64,000 nt of DNA from Xanthostigma xanthostigma (lineage: Eukaryota > Arthropoda > Insecta > Raphidioptera > Raphidiidae): contig OY754467.1 of NCBI GenBank assembly GCA_963575645.1, positions 7,750,001 to 7,814,000 of the forward strand. The letters run 5' to 3'. Positions 11,634-22,786 of the stretch are shown piece by piece. The stretch's first letter is position 1. Each line of letters opens with the position of its first letter. Made by a program: the position numbers and the translations under genes. The notes beneath the pieces are model-generated. The model saw only the letters and a list, made by a program, of their open reading frames with translations, was not told the DNA's origin and ran no database searches.

Positions 11634-11639
11634 ATAGGA

Positions 11640-12764
11640 TATCTCGAGTAATTCTATCGATTATATCTTTCTTATATCTCGAGCAATTCGATCAATATTC
11701 TGGCTGTATATTTTACAAGGGTATTTCGAGGTGCGCAAGCTATACTAGTGTCTAAAAATTGACATTCATTACATCACTATTAGAGACATAATATGTTGAG
11801 GAAATTGAACCACGAAATCTAACCTTACTTCGGTCCTGTCTTTAGTCGTGGCAGTTCGGGTTCTTTTCTATTTTGAACTATCATACTCGTATATCGTCGA
11901 GATAATACAAACTTTATGCGCCGATTACTTCAAATAAATGTACGAAAAGTTTTTACATTTCTCTATATGTAAATCTTTTTATATATATGTGTGAGGTGAT
12001 TGCGGTGTACCTACATAGAATTTTCTGAATACATCAATTTTATTCGCATTTTCCGTTGAGAAAAACGCCGTTTTAAAATGAACTAAGACGTTTTGGTGGC
12101 TTGTCAAAATGCGTTTGTATAAAATGTTACATTTCTAAGTAAATTTTTATTTTCGTAGGACGTAGATTTTCTTGAGCGTTTTATTTTGCAGTAGAGATAC
12201 TGACACATAATTTTAAAATTGTATTTTTATCTGTCAAATCTACAGCGCTTAACTCTGTAGAAAACTCGCTTATAGATTTATACGTGTACGCTAATTTCGT
12301 ACAATATAAATACGACTTTCTTATTGTATTTGTCGGACAATCGTTGCTTGTATAAACTGGTATAAAGCCTTTTTTGTAGGGAATTTAATTTCCTTCATTT
12401 TTGATAATAGACATTTTTGTGGTAGGAATGAGGGATAAAGACATAATACGAGAAAAACTATTTTTGCTCGTGTTAAACTTCACTGGTATTTTTTTCTGGC
12501 TACAAACTATGTAGAGTAGTGTCGGTTAGAAAAGATAGTAGCAAGGTGAGAAATATGCGTATTAAAAAGAGTGGGAAAGGCGATTTGCAATTTCAGGGGC
12601 TGCGTCTGTAGTGTACTGACACTACAGACTAGCGACGAACAACATATTCGTAGGACCACCCCTTGTTAGAAAACATGGACCCGTCCTACCCAAAACTCGT
12701 TTGTGCGCAGAATTGACGCTACTATCTTCTATAAACGGTACTACCTACAATCTACAAATTGTAA
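11640..12764. other. Unassigned intron sequence
   Basis: One short inverted repeat (ctgtagtgtactgacactac-ag near 12606). No coding signal or other repeat recognised. Confidence 0.4.
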
Positions 12765-13262
12765 CACGATCCCAATCCCCCAGTTGTGACGACACTGATT
12801 GCCGTGGAATGTTCTCGGTTTAATAATAACGCACGCAGGTATAAGTTTTTGTAAAAGCAGGTAGCCAAATCCCAAACTTCCTAGAATTGCAATACAGCTA
12901 TAGAAAAGGGTTTAGAAGATTCGAGAAAAAATTGGACACAGTTGGACAGTGTGTGTGAGTCAGTTCACAGTCAAACGCGTGCTAGTGTGGTTAATAGACC
13001 ATTGATTTCAATTATATAAATCTGGATCAACATAAATCATTTCTTGTATACAGTCGTATAGTGTTTTTGTGTACATAGATAGTGACTTTGTATTCTTTTA
13101 TTACTTAGGATTTAGTTGTTTTCTGTTACCTTATTATTTTTAATTTTTTATTACATTTTGTAAGAGAAATAGTTATAGTTTGTTTTTTTTATTTGTTTTG
13201 TTAACATATTTATTATTGTAAATATATATTTACCACCCTACAACGAACAGTTTTGTTATAAT
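12765..13262 (+). mobile_element. Probable LTR, plus orientation, diverged
   Basis: The 3' end reads tgtaaatatatatttaccac, then 'gaacagttttgttata', matching the reverse complement of the 11000 solo LTR start. The 5' boundary is uncertain (ttgtgacgacactgattgcc resembles the other LTR starts). A TATA-like ttatataaatc is near 13010. No target duplication found. Confidence 0.45.
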
Positions 13263-14007
13263 ATAGTAGCTAGATGAATAGCTGATCCAGTAAAATATTA
13301 ATAGAAAAGAACTGACTTCAAAATTCGAGTAATTTTTATGTGTGTTGCCTGCTTTATAGAAGAATATCTCATTTCTGTGTAAGATTAAATAAATGAAACA
13401 CGTCAAAATATTGTTGTATGTTCCAGTATACATGTATCTTTGACAGAAAGAAAGTAATAAACAGTGTAATAATAAAGATGTTAGAATCCTATATAATCTC
13501 CAGGACCGCTGTAACAGAATGCTACGAAGTAACTTCATATAGATATATAAAAAAAAAATAACGTACAGTGTTAGAACTAATACTTACCAACATAATAATG
13601 CGATACTATGGGCATGTTCCGAAATATAACCTAGTATACTGGTCAGTGCTAATGACGTCATGAATCCGACGCCATAATTGTACTGGTATGCCATCATATT
13701 GTACTGGTGAGACAGATGTGACATGGCATAAATATTTAACCGGACGTGCATCAGACTTTGAAGCACGAGTTTAACAATATGATGTATTTTTTCATGTCTC
13801 TTTAAACTATAAATTTTTATAAATTTTTTGTTTCATGGAGCCCTTTTTACATATATACTTATCATGATCACGTTATAAAAGTTTTAAAAATTGTTTATTA
13901 TATTTTTTTAAATTTAACAAAAAAATACAATAAACAATTTTACTAGTGGTTTGTACACTCTCGGTTGTTCTCAAACTGACTGTTGGCTTACGGTGCACCC
14001 TATTCGG

Positions 14008-14770
14008 TATATATGTTACGATCTATACCCGAATTCGGTCAATGAACGAAATAAATGCGAAAAACTAGTTTTGACCAATGAATATTTACCAAACCCGAAA
14101 TCTTACATTTAAACGGGTATTGACTGGTATAAAATATAGCAAAACTAGTTTTGCGCATTTTCAATTGGACAAAACTAATTCTGTCCATTTTTGAACGGAC
14201 AGTACTAGTATGGCATCGGAATCTTCTTTGCGTTTTTAATTAACTTTTTCCCATCGATGATACTTATTATAGGTATCAAAGTGATTTATTCTTCTGTATT
14301 GTGTAGCAGACAGAGGTTTTAATTCAGCTTTCAATAAATTTGCTTTCTTAACCTCACTTAGTGTAGTAAGGTAATTATGTTTCGTCATAAAATTATGTTT
14401 CAGAAGCCTCCATAGGCGAACTAGTTGAGAATCGAATTTATCTTGCATTTTCACTTAATTATTACACTGAATATCTCACAATAATACTAATTATAACATT
14501 CTGGAGAACAATTCAATAGATATTAGATATAGATACATAACCCTACTTTTGTTCGGGTTCGGACGTTTATTGAATAAAACAAGCAGAACTACTACTGTCC
14601 GTTCAAAAATGGACAGAACTAGTTTTGACCAATTGAAAATGCGCAAAACTAGTTTTGCTCATTTTATAACACTGAATACCCGGGTTTGGGCAATATTCGT
14701 TGGTCAAAACTAGTTTTGCGCATTTATTTCGGTCATTGGCCGAATTCGGGTATAGACCGTAACATATATA
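14008..14770. mobile_element. Foldback element ending 92 bp before MGAT4 exon
   Basis: A 763 bp element with ~190 bp imperfect inverted arms (tatatatgttacgatctata at the left; its near-complement ending cgtaacatatata at the right). The arms carry five or more copies of the palindrome caaaactagttttg and variants. A 72-residue open frame on the minus strand (14236-14454) lies in the spacer and resembles nothing I know. Confidence 0.85.
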
Positions 14771-14862
14771 AAAGAAAATGAACAATGTGAACGAGGTGGT
14801 GGAGTGAAGTGAGAAATGAATTTTTCGAAAGATATTAATTTCCGGTGTATGTTTCGTTTCAG

Positions 14863-14999
14863 TTATTTATTCCGAAGTGGCAACGAGGAGCATCCTCTGG
14901 ATCGTTTCTACAATACGACTGTCGAAGTGATGCCAGCTTCTAGTCGACAACTTCTAAGTCGTAGTTATAATACGACGTCCGATGGCTACATAGTGATCG
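14863..14999 (+). CDS. Mgat4: MGAT4-type GnT-IV, internal coding exon (C-terminal domain, part 2)
   Basis: Acceptor gtttcgtttcag precedes 14863 and donor gtaagt begins at 15000. The first base completes the Arg codon split at 2154 and the last base starts a Gly codon finished in the next exon, so both junction phases fit. The product contains YLFRSGNEEHPLDRFYNTTV, then EVMP, a variable linker with SSRQLLSRSYNTT, and SDGYIVIG. The FRSGN-x-EHP-x-D-x-x-YNTTVEV-P block and the DGY-x-x-IG block are hallmarks of the MGAT4 C-terminal region. A 763 bp foldback repeat ends only 92 bp upstream, so the branch point must lie in the remaining short spacer. Confidence 0.92.
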
Positions 15000-15065
15000 G
15001 TAAGTACCAGATTGCTAGTTTTGAAAGATTGTAACAATTATTATTATTATTATTTTATTCAACAC

Positions 15066-15500
15066 TAGTGGCCCGGTCCAGCTTCGCGTGGATTTGTAGA
15101 TTGTCTATAAAAGATAGATTATTATGGAATAATAGCCGTATTTGCAGAACATTGCCATATATTTCGCACGCGATTAAGACGAAACACTATTGTCTCACAG
15201 GGCTGTGTCCCGGTCGGCAGCAATAACAGTAGGGGCGCCTACGGCTCCAACGTAATCCATGTGACAATAGTAGTTAGTGGAGCCTACGGCTCCACCATAT
15301 TCTGAGTTTATATTCCAGCTTTTCTTTCCACAAAAATCTTATTGAGACTATCATGAACATACCTATACAAAAAAAAATTAGATTTATTCCATTTTTCGGC
15401 TGTTCGTTTGGAATTTTATTTTTTTTTTATAAACCACCCCTGTATTCAGGCGAACAAAACAAAAAAAGTATTCAAATCAGTCGAGTCATTTTCGAATTTT
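15066..15500 (+). repeat. Retroelement-like repeat start
   Basis: actagtggcccggtccagct followed by 'tcgcgtggatttgtagattg' is a variant of the copies at 21263 and 46302. It is followed by imperfect repeats of 'gcctacggctcca'. The 3' boundary is unclear and 15500-16027 is unassigned. Confidence 0.45.
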
Positions 15501-16035
15501 TGCCAGTCTAACGCTTACAATATAAAGATGTAGTGATAGTGATTTTTGACAAAACACCGTCATATTGCAGCGATTTTTAGTACGAAATATTTACACATTA
15601 TATATACAAAGTTACAAACCTTCCCCGTTTGACGCTCTTTCTATCAGTGAAAACCGTTTTAAAATCCATTGCGTTGTTTAGAAGAAGTACGCGGATATTC
15701 ATTAACGTAAGTTTGTAACATGAATATTATTTAATTCAACACATTTATTAATTTAAGTTTTTTAACATGAACACTACTTCCTAGTTCATACGCTCCGCTG
15801 CCATCTTGCCTCTGTTTCTCCACATAACCACCAGTGTACACCAGTGGCGGCGTGGCTTTTTAAGACGTCGTGTTACAAGATTAATTAATAATACCTAATC
15901 ATTGCTTTTGATTTGGTTCCCTCGCTGACAGTATATTCGACTTAAACTCAGTTTAACAGTTGAACCTAGCTTAGGGCCCATTCAAGTATTACGTAAACTA
16001 ATTTTAGATCACATGGGGAACAGAGGGGTGTAGAT

Positions 16036-16320
16036 CATTGATTCCCAAAGTGGGTGCTGCAGCGATCCAGGGGGGCGGTGATGGCCACAGGTGCATTTGG
16101 GGGCAATTAATTCTGAGTTCAATAAGTAGTTTCAGAATTGCAAACTTCAATGTTTCTAATTTACACCTTTCTTTACTATATTTTACGAAAAATGTAGACA
16201 CATTAAAACATATATCTTTCTGTTTAATTTTATTAAAATTAAAAAAAAAAATTCTGGCGGCGCTGAATAATATTTTTTCTGGAAAGGGGGCGGTAGGCCA
16301 AATAAGTTTGGGAACCACTG
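16036..16320. mobile_element. hAT MITE
   Basis: A 285 bp element. The right end is aagtttgggaaccactg and the left end cattgattcccaaagtggg, its degenerate complement: the CAGTGGTTCCCAAACTT-type TIR known for hAT elements. The 8 bp target duplication GTGTAGAT (16028-16035) and GTCTAGAT (16321-16328) differs at one base. Confidence 0.88.
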
Positions 16321-16460
16321 GTCTAGATGGCGATTATGTCAGCAATATTTATTTATTTACCTTTTCTGATTTTTCTGCATTTAATGGATTATGACATGAC
16401 AACCTTACTTATCTATGCTCTAAAGCGAAAAGCATGTTCAGGGATTCCCTGAAAAATTGT

Positions 16461-16618
16461 AGCCTCCTTCAGGGTCACTAAAAAAGGTAAAATAACGAAA
16501 TTTTGAGATCGGCACCAATTTAATTACTATCACGTTTTTCAAGTATATCAAATTGGTGCCGACCTGAAAACTTTGTTATTTTATCCTATTTAGTGACCCT
16601 TTTTTGAAGGAGGTTACA
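16461..16618. repeat. Short foldback element
   Basis: Arms of ~65 bp: left includes gcctccttcagggtcactaa and 'gatcggcaccaattt'; right includes aaattggtgccgacc and 'tagtgacccttttttgaagg'. The spacer is ~25 bp. Confidence 0.85.
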
Positions 16619-16649
16619 TTTTTTTACACACTTTTTATTAGTTTCACTT

Positions 16650-17120
16650 GCAACTCTCGGATTCACCGGTCGTGGGTTCTAATCCCGCGTCCACGCCGAA
16701 TTAAAAAAATTGTTTTTTTTCGGCAAATTTTTGACAATAAATCGAACTAAAAAGTGGAAAATAAATATAGTTTAAAAAAACTAAAAAACACGCTTTATAT
16801 CAAACTAAAAAGTGAAAAAAAATATAGTTTAAAAAAAACTAAAAAAAACGCTTTATATCGAACTAAAAAGTAAAAAATATTTTTTTTAAAATAAGCTTAA
16901 AACAATAATGAATAAAAAATACTAGTATTATTGTGAAAAAAGCATGGGGCGCTCGATGTACGAAAATGTGGAACAAAGCGCCCCACGCTTTTTTCACAAT
17001 AATACTAGTATTTTTTATTCATTATTGTTTTAAGCTTATTTTTAAAAAAAATATTTTTTACTTTTTAGTTCGATATAATGCGTGTTTTTTAGTTTTTTTT
17101 AAACTATACTTTTTAAAAAG
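16650..17120. repeat. tRNA-headed foldback repeat 'G', copy 1
   Basis: Begins with a tRNA-like fragment containing ggtcgtgggttctaatcccg. A long inverted repeat follows, centred near 16960, in which aataagcttaaaacaataat and its complement flank 'gcggggcgc'-type arms. The caaactaaaaagtggaaaat block occurs several times in both orientations. Copy 2 is at 41735-42195. Confidence 0.8.
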
Positions 17121-17554
17121 ATTTTTATTTTTCAGTTTTTAGTGTCTAATGAAACCGAAGAGCAACGTTCACACCGATAACAATTACTTTTGCAGTATTT
17201 TTTCTTTATATAATGGTTGTAAAACTTGAGTTAATTTCAGGGAACTTCAATTAAAAAAAAACATTTTTGTCTATATTAATTAAATGGAAAACTAAAATTA
17301 AAATAGTGACCTCTTAGGGTTGAGCTACAGCTCCCATCTTTGGTGAGGATTTTTTTTACTCTAAATAGAAACATTTGGAAGGGTAAGAGCAAAAAACAAT
17401 TTTTTTGAATCACCCTAATGTGTAGTGTAAATCCGGCTTTATAGTTTGCAAACGTAGATATTATGTATTATGATGAGTTGTAACGTAAATAATTGCAAAA
17501 CTTCTTCAACTCCTCAGTTGCAATAGTTTGTTTTAATTGTGTTGTTTGTTCCAG

Positions 17555-17670
17555 GCTCGTTCGACAACATCGGCGTTTCCGAAGGGACTGTCGATGAAGC
17601 TTTAGGGCAGATATCTGTATTAAGACTGACTATTCATGCAGAGAGTGAGAACTGGGCGATATTAAGTGAG
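17555..17670 (+). CDS. Mgat4: MGAT4-type GnT-IV, penultimate coding exon (C-terminal domain, part 3)
   Basis: Acceptor tttgttccag precedes 17555 and donor gtgagt begins at 17671. Two bases complete the split Gly codon and the exon ends on a codon boundary (phase 0). It encodes SFDNIGVSEGTVDEALGQIS, then VLRLTIHAESENWAILSE. The G-x-x-x-G-x-x-x-x-ALG-x-I/L-x-x-LRL-x-I-x-x-x-S-x-x-WAILSE pattern is the end of the MGAT4 C-terminal domain. In the family only about ten more residues normally follow, so one short terminal exon is missing. The reading frame stays open 132 nt past the donor but loses similarity immediately, so 17671 is taken as a true donor. Confidence 0.92.
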
Positions 17671-17849
17671 GTGAGTCACGCCCTTTTTGATCGAAGAATC
17701 TCGTTAGAGATTCTTTTCTGTGCTAAATGCCGACGTATCTCTAACGTATTCTTATACATTGATTTTGCCTGGCTTATCTATATATACAATAATATTCACT
17801 CTTGAATAATTCCGTTCCATAAATGTTACAATTAAAACAGTTCTGCTAA

Positions 17850-18590
17850 AGCTTCGCATCTGTATATAGACGGAGAGCTGGCTACGGAGAAAATGGGTGA
17901 CTCGGTGCAGAGCTGAACATTTGCAGAATAATAGGAGATAGTACAAGTAAGTAGAGAAAAATTGCCAGAAGGCTAGGCGGAAGATAAAGAGCCGCCAGAA
18001 GGCGCTAATGTTGCGGCAATTTCTATACTTATTCTGTAATTCAAAACTAGATTATATATTAAATATATAATTATTATACATCATATAAGTTATAAGGGCA
18101 TACTGAAAATTGAAACATGATATAATAATTACTACATTCGTCAAATATTCAAAATTATTGACATTTTGATAGAAATAAAATTAATCGTCATATATTTTTA
18201 TTAATAAAATTACGTTGTTATAACAACATAATTTTATTAATTTATTAAAGTTTATTTCTATCAAAATGTCATTAATAATTTTGAATATTTGTCGAATGTA
18301 ATTATTATATCATGTTTCAATTTTCAGTATGCCCTTATAACTATATAATGTATAATATATATAATATATAATCTAGTTTTGAATTACAGAATAAGTATAG
18401 AAATTGCCAGAAGCGCACTGATTTTTCGCAACATTAACGCCTTCTGGCGGCTCTTTATCTTCCGCCTAGCCTTCTGGCAATTTTTTTCCTACTTGTACTA
18501 TCTCCTATTATTCTGCAAATTTTCAGCTCTGCACCGAGTCACCCATTTTCTCCGTAGCCAGCTCTTAGCCAATAGCAGATGTTACAAAAG
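17850..18590. repeat. ~740 bp near-perfect palindrome
   Basis: The centre is ttgttataacaa at 18220/18221. The arms extend about 370 bp each way; matched boxes include gcagagctgaacatttgcag with its complement, 'ggctaggcggaagataaaga' with its complement, and 'aagggcatactgaaaattga' with its complement. There is essentially no spacer. It starts about 180 bp after the MGAT4 donor at 17671. Outer ends diverge near gcttcgcatctg / cagatgttacaaaagc. Confidence 0.9.
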
Positions 18591-18659
18591 CTTAAATAAA
18601 ATGTATATGTAGTACTTCTGTTGGTTTAAAGCTGCGAGTGCTTAAAAGTTTCTTACAAA

Positions 18660-18890
18660 TTAAATAAAATTTAAGCTTATTAATGGCCATATTCATCGAA
18701 CACTATTAAAGCTATAGAAATTACTTATCTTGGAACAAAACTTCCACTAACTTTAATGTTTTACTACTATACACTTCACACAACGTTAATAAACAACACG
18801 TAAATAGATTCACAAGAGCAACTGCAGATATAATACTCCACGTTTATAGGTTAGGTATTATGATCTATGTAGCGGCCATTATTATTTTCT
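18660..18890 (+). repeat. Dispersed repeat 'H', copy 1
   Basis: Contains 'cttccactaactttaatgtt', 'gattcacaagagcaactgca' and 'ccacgtttataggtta'. These recur inverted at 44415-44580. Unclassified. Confidence 0.65.
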
Positions 18891-19299
18891 CAGGCGAATA
18901 AATATTGATACCCGAGAATTTGGACAGAATAGATTTATATCAACAGTAAACATAATTATGCTTGGTGAATTGAATTATCGCTATTTATTCGGAGGAATGA
19001 AACAAATGAACCGAATAAATAACTACTTACGTTCGGTGAATACGGCCATAAAAAAAAATTAAATTATATCCAGTTAAGGGAATTCGTATCGCTGTCGAAC
19101 TATATCTTTAGAAAAACCTGAGAGCCTCACACACATACTTTAACGAAGGAAGTGAAACTTATTTAGAGTTATGTTTCATTGATGCGCGTTATCCGTTTTG
19201 CGTAACTAAGGTTTCTCTTATCTTTCGCCGCCGCGCCGGTGAATCATTTACCCTTTAACGAAACAGGCTTACAGAGGACCTGACTGAACTCAGTAGACC

Positions 19300-19596
19300 T
19301 AAGCTCGGGAAAGTGGTTGGGCTCTTAACCGGTCATGCACCCTTGAGAAAGCATCTACACACAATGAGGATACGCCATGAATCGACACAGTGCACAGTGT
19401 CGATTTTGCGAAATGGAGGACGAAACAGCCAACCATTTACTGTTCGAATGCGAGGCCCTAGCCTATTGGAGAACAACCATCTTTGGATACATCGATGAGA
19501 GCCGAGTAATTCCTTTAGGACAATCTAGTCGCTAATATTCTGGAGTTCATGAAGAGATCCAAACTATTGAAGGACTAGATCCGGGACCACACGTCG
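19300..19596 (+). pseudogene. Non-LTR retrotransposon RT C-terminus (R1/Jockey-like), unit 1
   Basis: Encodes GLLTGHAPLRKHLHTMRI, then, after an 8 bp duplication that shifts frame near 19395, QCRFCEMEDETANHLLFECE. The TGH-x-x-L-x-x-HL block followed by C-x2-C-x8-H-x4-C is the zinc-knuckle-like C-terminus found in R1, Jockey and related LINE polyproteins. Frame breaks and stops follow (about 19530). The upstream RT is absent. Confidence 0.85.
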
Positions 19597-20280
19597 GGGA
19601 TACGTCAGGAATCGACATAGTATAGATTTTGCGAAATGGAGGACGAAACAGTGAACCATTTGCTATTCGAATGCAAATCCCTAGCCTACAGGAGAACAAC
19701 CATCTTTGGGTACATCGATGAGAGTGTAGTGATTCCTCAGGGCAATCTAGTCGCCAGTCTTCTGGAGTTTATGAGGAGATCCCAACTATTGAAGGACTAG
19801 ATCCGGGATCACACGTCGGGGATACGTCAGGAATCGACGCAGTATAGATTTGGCGAAATGGAGTACGGAACAGTGAACCATTTGCTATTCGAATGCAAAT
19901 CCCTAGCCTACAGGAGAACAACCATCTTTGGGTACATCGATGAGAGCGGAGTGATTCCTCAGGGCAATCTAGTCGCTAATATTCTGGAGTTCATGAAGAG
20001 ATCCAAACTATTGAAGGACTAGATCCGGGACCACACGTCGGGGATACGTCAGGAATCACACAGTGTAGATTTTGCGAAATTGAGGACGAAACAGTGAACC
20101 ATTTGCTATTCGAATGCAACAGGAGAACAACCATCTTTAGATACATCGATTAGAGCGGAGTATTTCTTCAGGGCAATCTAGTCGCCAATCTTCTGGAATT
20201 CATGAGAAGATTAAAACTATTGGAAGACTAGATCCAGGACAAGAGGAAGCACAAAAATAGGATGACGTGCATAACGGGCT
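19597..20280 (+). repeat. Tandem amplification of the LINE tail, 3 further units (222 bp period)
   Basis: ggggatacgtcaggaatc begins at about 19596, 19818 and 20040, giving a 222 bp period. Each unit re-encodes the C-x2-C-x8-H-x4-C tail (ttttgcgaaatggaggacga, 'cgaatgcaa') and ends near 'aaactattgaaggactagat'. The last unit has a 20 bp deletion in 'tccctagcctacaggag' and leads into the element's 3' UTR (aacgggctattaagccataa). Only the tail is repeated. Confidence 0.88.
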
Positions 20281-20299
20281 ATTAAGCCATAACCCCTAA

Positions 20300-21262
20300 T
20301 TTCTTAATTCATTCATACCATTTAACGTGACGAAAAATGTCTTACAAATACGTCTGTTCACGCCGCAGTTTTAGGTGTAAAGAGTAATTTTGATTTTGAG
20401 AGAAAAACGGAGAGTCCCTCAGTGTAATGATATATTAAAGTAATACAGTAAAGATTTGTGTTGTGAATTGGGTGAACCGACAATATTATTGTTTTACACA
20501 TTTTGTGTCGTGGAAGGAGATCCTTTTTGTTCTTTCCCTTTCCAACCACGTCAAGAATTGGATGATCCACTCTACAAGTGATACAACAACAAGGTAGCCT
20601 ATACAGTCCACTAGAATATCATTTTTGTTGAATTTCGCCACAACAACGTCACTAAAGAAGTTTAACTTCAAAAACACCCACAAAAGAATATGTTTGATGT
20701 TTCTTCGATCGGTTTTAAAACTTGAAAAGCTGGTCCTCAAAATGACGAATGAGTGATTCTTGTTGGTAACAATGTTCCTTCCATAAATGTTAACGTATCG
20801 GTGGCTGGTAACAAGGCTCACTGTGATTTGATTTATCTCCGGAGATTTGCATTGTTTTTGCTCCCGGAACGTGAAATACCCGCGCGGCCATCCAGATAAT
20901 AAATTAGTGTAATTTAATGACGATGATAGCTCTGTAGCACACGGTGCTTCCTTTTGCCGCTAAAGGATTATGACTCTAATTTCCATAGGAGATTTAAACA
21001 AATTGCTTTTATTTGTTACGAGATGAGAATGTTATTTTTTCTGTAATTTCCTACGATTTTTCATATGTATTTAACGAACTTTTTCTTTTTGAAATAATCT
21101 TTTGAGAGGAAAGCGGCTTATAACTGGCCACAAAACAAAATTGCCTATGTCGAATATTTGATATTTTGTACAGTTTCTTTAATTATGTTTTGTTAACATT
21201 AATCAGCGCCTCGAGGCGTTGGCGGTGGTGGCTCGAAGCAAAGGAACTGCAATTTATATTAA
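20300..21262. other. Unassigned; one recurring tail motif
   Basis: A 111-residue open frame on the minus strand (20486-20821) matches nothing I know. The motif ctaaagaagtttaacttcaa at about 20653 is the 3' end of repeat E (46461-47056). 20830-21262 shows nothing. Confidence 0.4.
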
Positions 21263-21488
21263 CTAGTGACCTGGTCCGGCTTCGCCCGACTTTGTAGATT
21301 TCCTCTGTTTTTTCGTCGACTTACTTTGCAAAATGGGTCTCCATTTATTTAAACGCGATAATATATACCCATTGTCCATCCTGAAGATCCATTCTAAATA
21401 TTGGTGAAAAAATTTTGAAATCGGATGAGTAGTTTCAGAGATTACCTCCTACATCCAAACTTCACGTATTTATAATATTAGTATAGCT
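21263..21488 (+). repeat. Repeat 'I', uninterrupted copy
   Basis: actagtgacctggtccggct start; 'tttttcgtcgacttac', 'tgtccatcctgaagatccat', 'gaaatcggatgagtagtttc' inside; 'tataatattagtatag' end. LINE- or SINE-like tail. The copy at 46302 is split by an insertion. Confidence 0.7.
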
Positions 21489-21495
21489 ACGGTAA

Positions 21496-22070
21496 GGTTA
21501 AAGATGTTTGCCTCCCTTTTTAGAAAAAACCTTACAATTTCTCCACATAAATTATATATCATTTTACAGATAATTGCTTGCTCTACTGACATCGACAACT
21601 AAAAAATTTATTATAGCTTTTGTTTTTGTAAATTAATTAAAATACAGCAACGCTGAACAACGTCTGCCATCTGACGGCTTTAATTTTGAAACAACGTCAA
21701 CACTTCGATCTGTCATCTGACCTTCATATTGTAATACAACAGACACAATACTGCATACTGCCATCTGACGGTTTTAATTTTGAAACAGCGAGCAACGCTG
21801 AACAACGTCACAGCAATGCTGCATGATGCCATCTGACGGCTTAGCTCAACGCTTTTGCTACTTGCGCCTCTATATGGCAATTTTAGTAAAATATTTCTTC
21901 GATCTGTCATCTGAGCTTCATATTGTAATACAACAAAAAAAAGAACGTTATAAGCAGTGTGCAAAATTAGAAACGAATTGAATACCTGCAATCATATTTA
22001 AAAAATAATTTTGTAAAGTGATAATTATTATACTTATTTAGTGCGAATAATTCGCACAGGTCACACTAGC
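21496..22070 (+). mobile_element. Non-autonomous repeat 'B', copy 2 (long form)
   Basis: Same ends as copy 1. It carries an internal partial duplication: the 'cttcgatctgtcatctga..ttcatattgtaatacaaca' segment occurs twice. It is followed by nothing recognisable to about 22786. Confidence 0.85.
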
Positions 22071-22786
22071 TTATATTATTACATAATGCAGATTTCAAAC
22101 AGCTCTAAAGCATTTTAAAAACAATTTTAGTCCCAGACTGAGTGAATCTTAAGACATCAGGTCCTCACAACCTTTTTCGCCAAGGGCGCCAAACCCTTCT
22201 TCAAAATGACCAGCTCGATCTCTTTGAGGTATCTTTCTACTCGAAAGACGTGTAATTCATTCATGAAGAGTCGTCGGTGCAAAATAATAAATGAAAAAAA
22301 AATTATATTTTGTTCACAAGTGGACTTTCGTCGTGTAATTATTATGCAACAAAAATGGGTAAAGGTGCAGGTGTTTTTATGTAGATCATTAATTTAATGT
22401 CGCCATGTTTCCAGACACCCGCCCCTTTTTCTTGACGCAGAGGTATTTTTAATGGATGATAAATTAATGCAATTATTTAACAAAGAGAGTTTACTTTTTC
22501 TTAAATTGCGTAATATGCCGTCTACTTATTTTACGTTATTTATTTTTCAAAATTAATGTTTTAAAGCCGTTCGGCTTACGTCTTATTAATGTGATCAGTT
22601 GGAAATTTTTAAGTGTTCTCAAAGGTTATTTAAATAATATATATCAACTGTTTTTCAGTTAAAAGTAAAAGGAAAAAAAACGGTTTACTCGAAAAATCTT
22701 TTGTACACTTTATTTTCTAATATAATATGTTTCAACGCTTATGACCTTAGTTGTCGAGTAATTTTTTATAAACAGTTTTATTTTTT
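22071..22786. other. Unassigned sequence
   Basis: Nothing recognisable on either strand. Confidence 0.4.

Larger units (their letters stand above)
2155..14862 (+). other. MGAT4 intron, 12.7 kb, repeat-filled
   Basis: Intron between two phase-matched MGAT4 exons (gtaagt...cag). It contains foldback elements at 2352-2858 and 4159-4429, a TTAA MITE, two PIF/Harbinger-like elements, LTR fragments and a solo LTR, and a 763 bp foldback at its 3' end. I see no other host exon on either strand. Confidence 0.85.
15000..17554 (+). other. MGAT4 intron, 2.6 kb, repeat-filled
   Basis: Intron with gtaagt donor and ccag acceptor. It holds a repeat starting actagtggcccggtccagc (15066 on), a hAT MITE (16036-16320), a foldback (16461-16618) and a tRNA-headed foldback (16650-17120). 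The rest shows no recognisable feature. Confidence 0.85.

Noticed and set aside
15993..16394. 104- and 118-residue open frames on opposite strands
   Set aside because: They coincide with a hAT MITE and overlap each other; the apparent coding potential is incidental.
19597..20280. CRISPR-like array (regular repeats)
   Set aside because: Units are 222 bp, contiguous without unique spacers, and encode a LINE tail; the host is a eukaryote.
20486..20821. 111-residue minus-strand open frame
   Set aside because: No motif or similarity that I can name; it overlaps an element E-like tail motif, and its length is within chance for AT-rich DNA with few stops in one frame.
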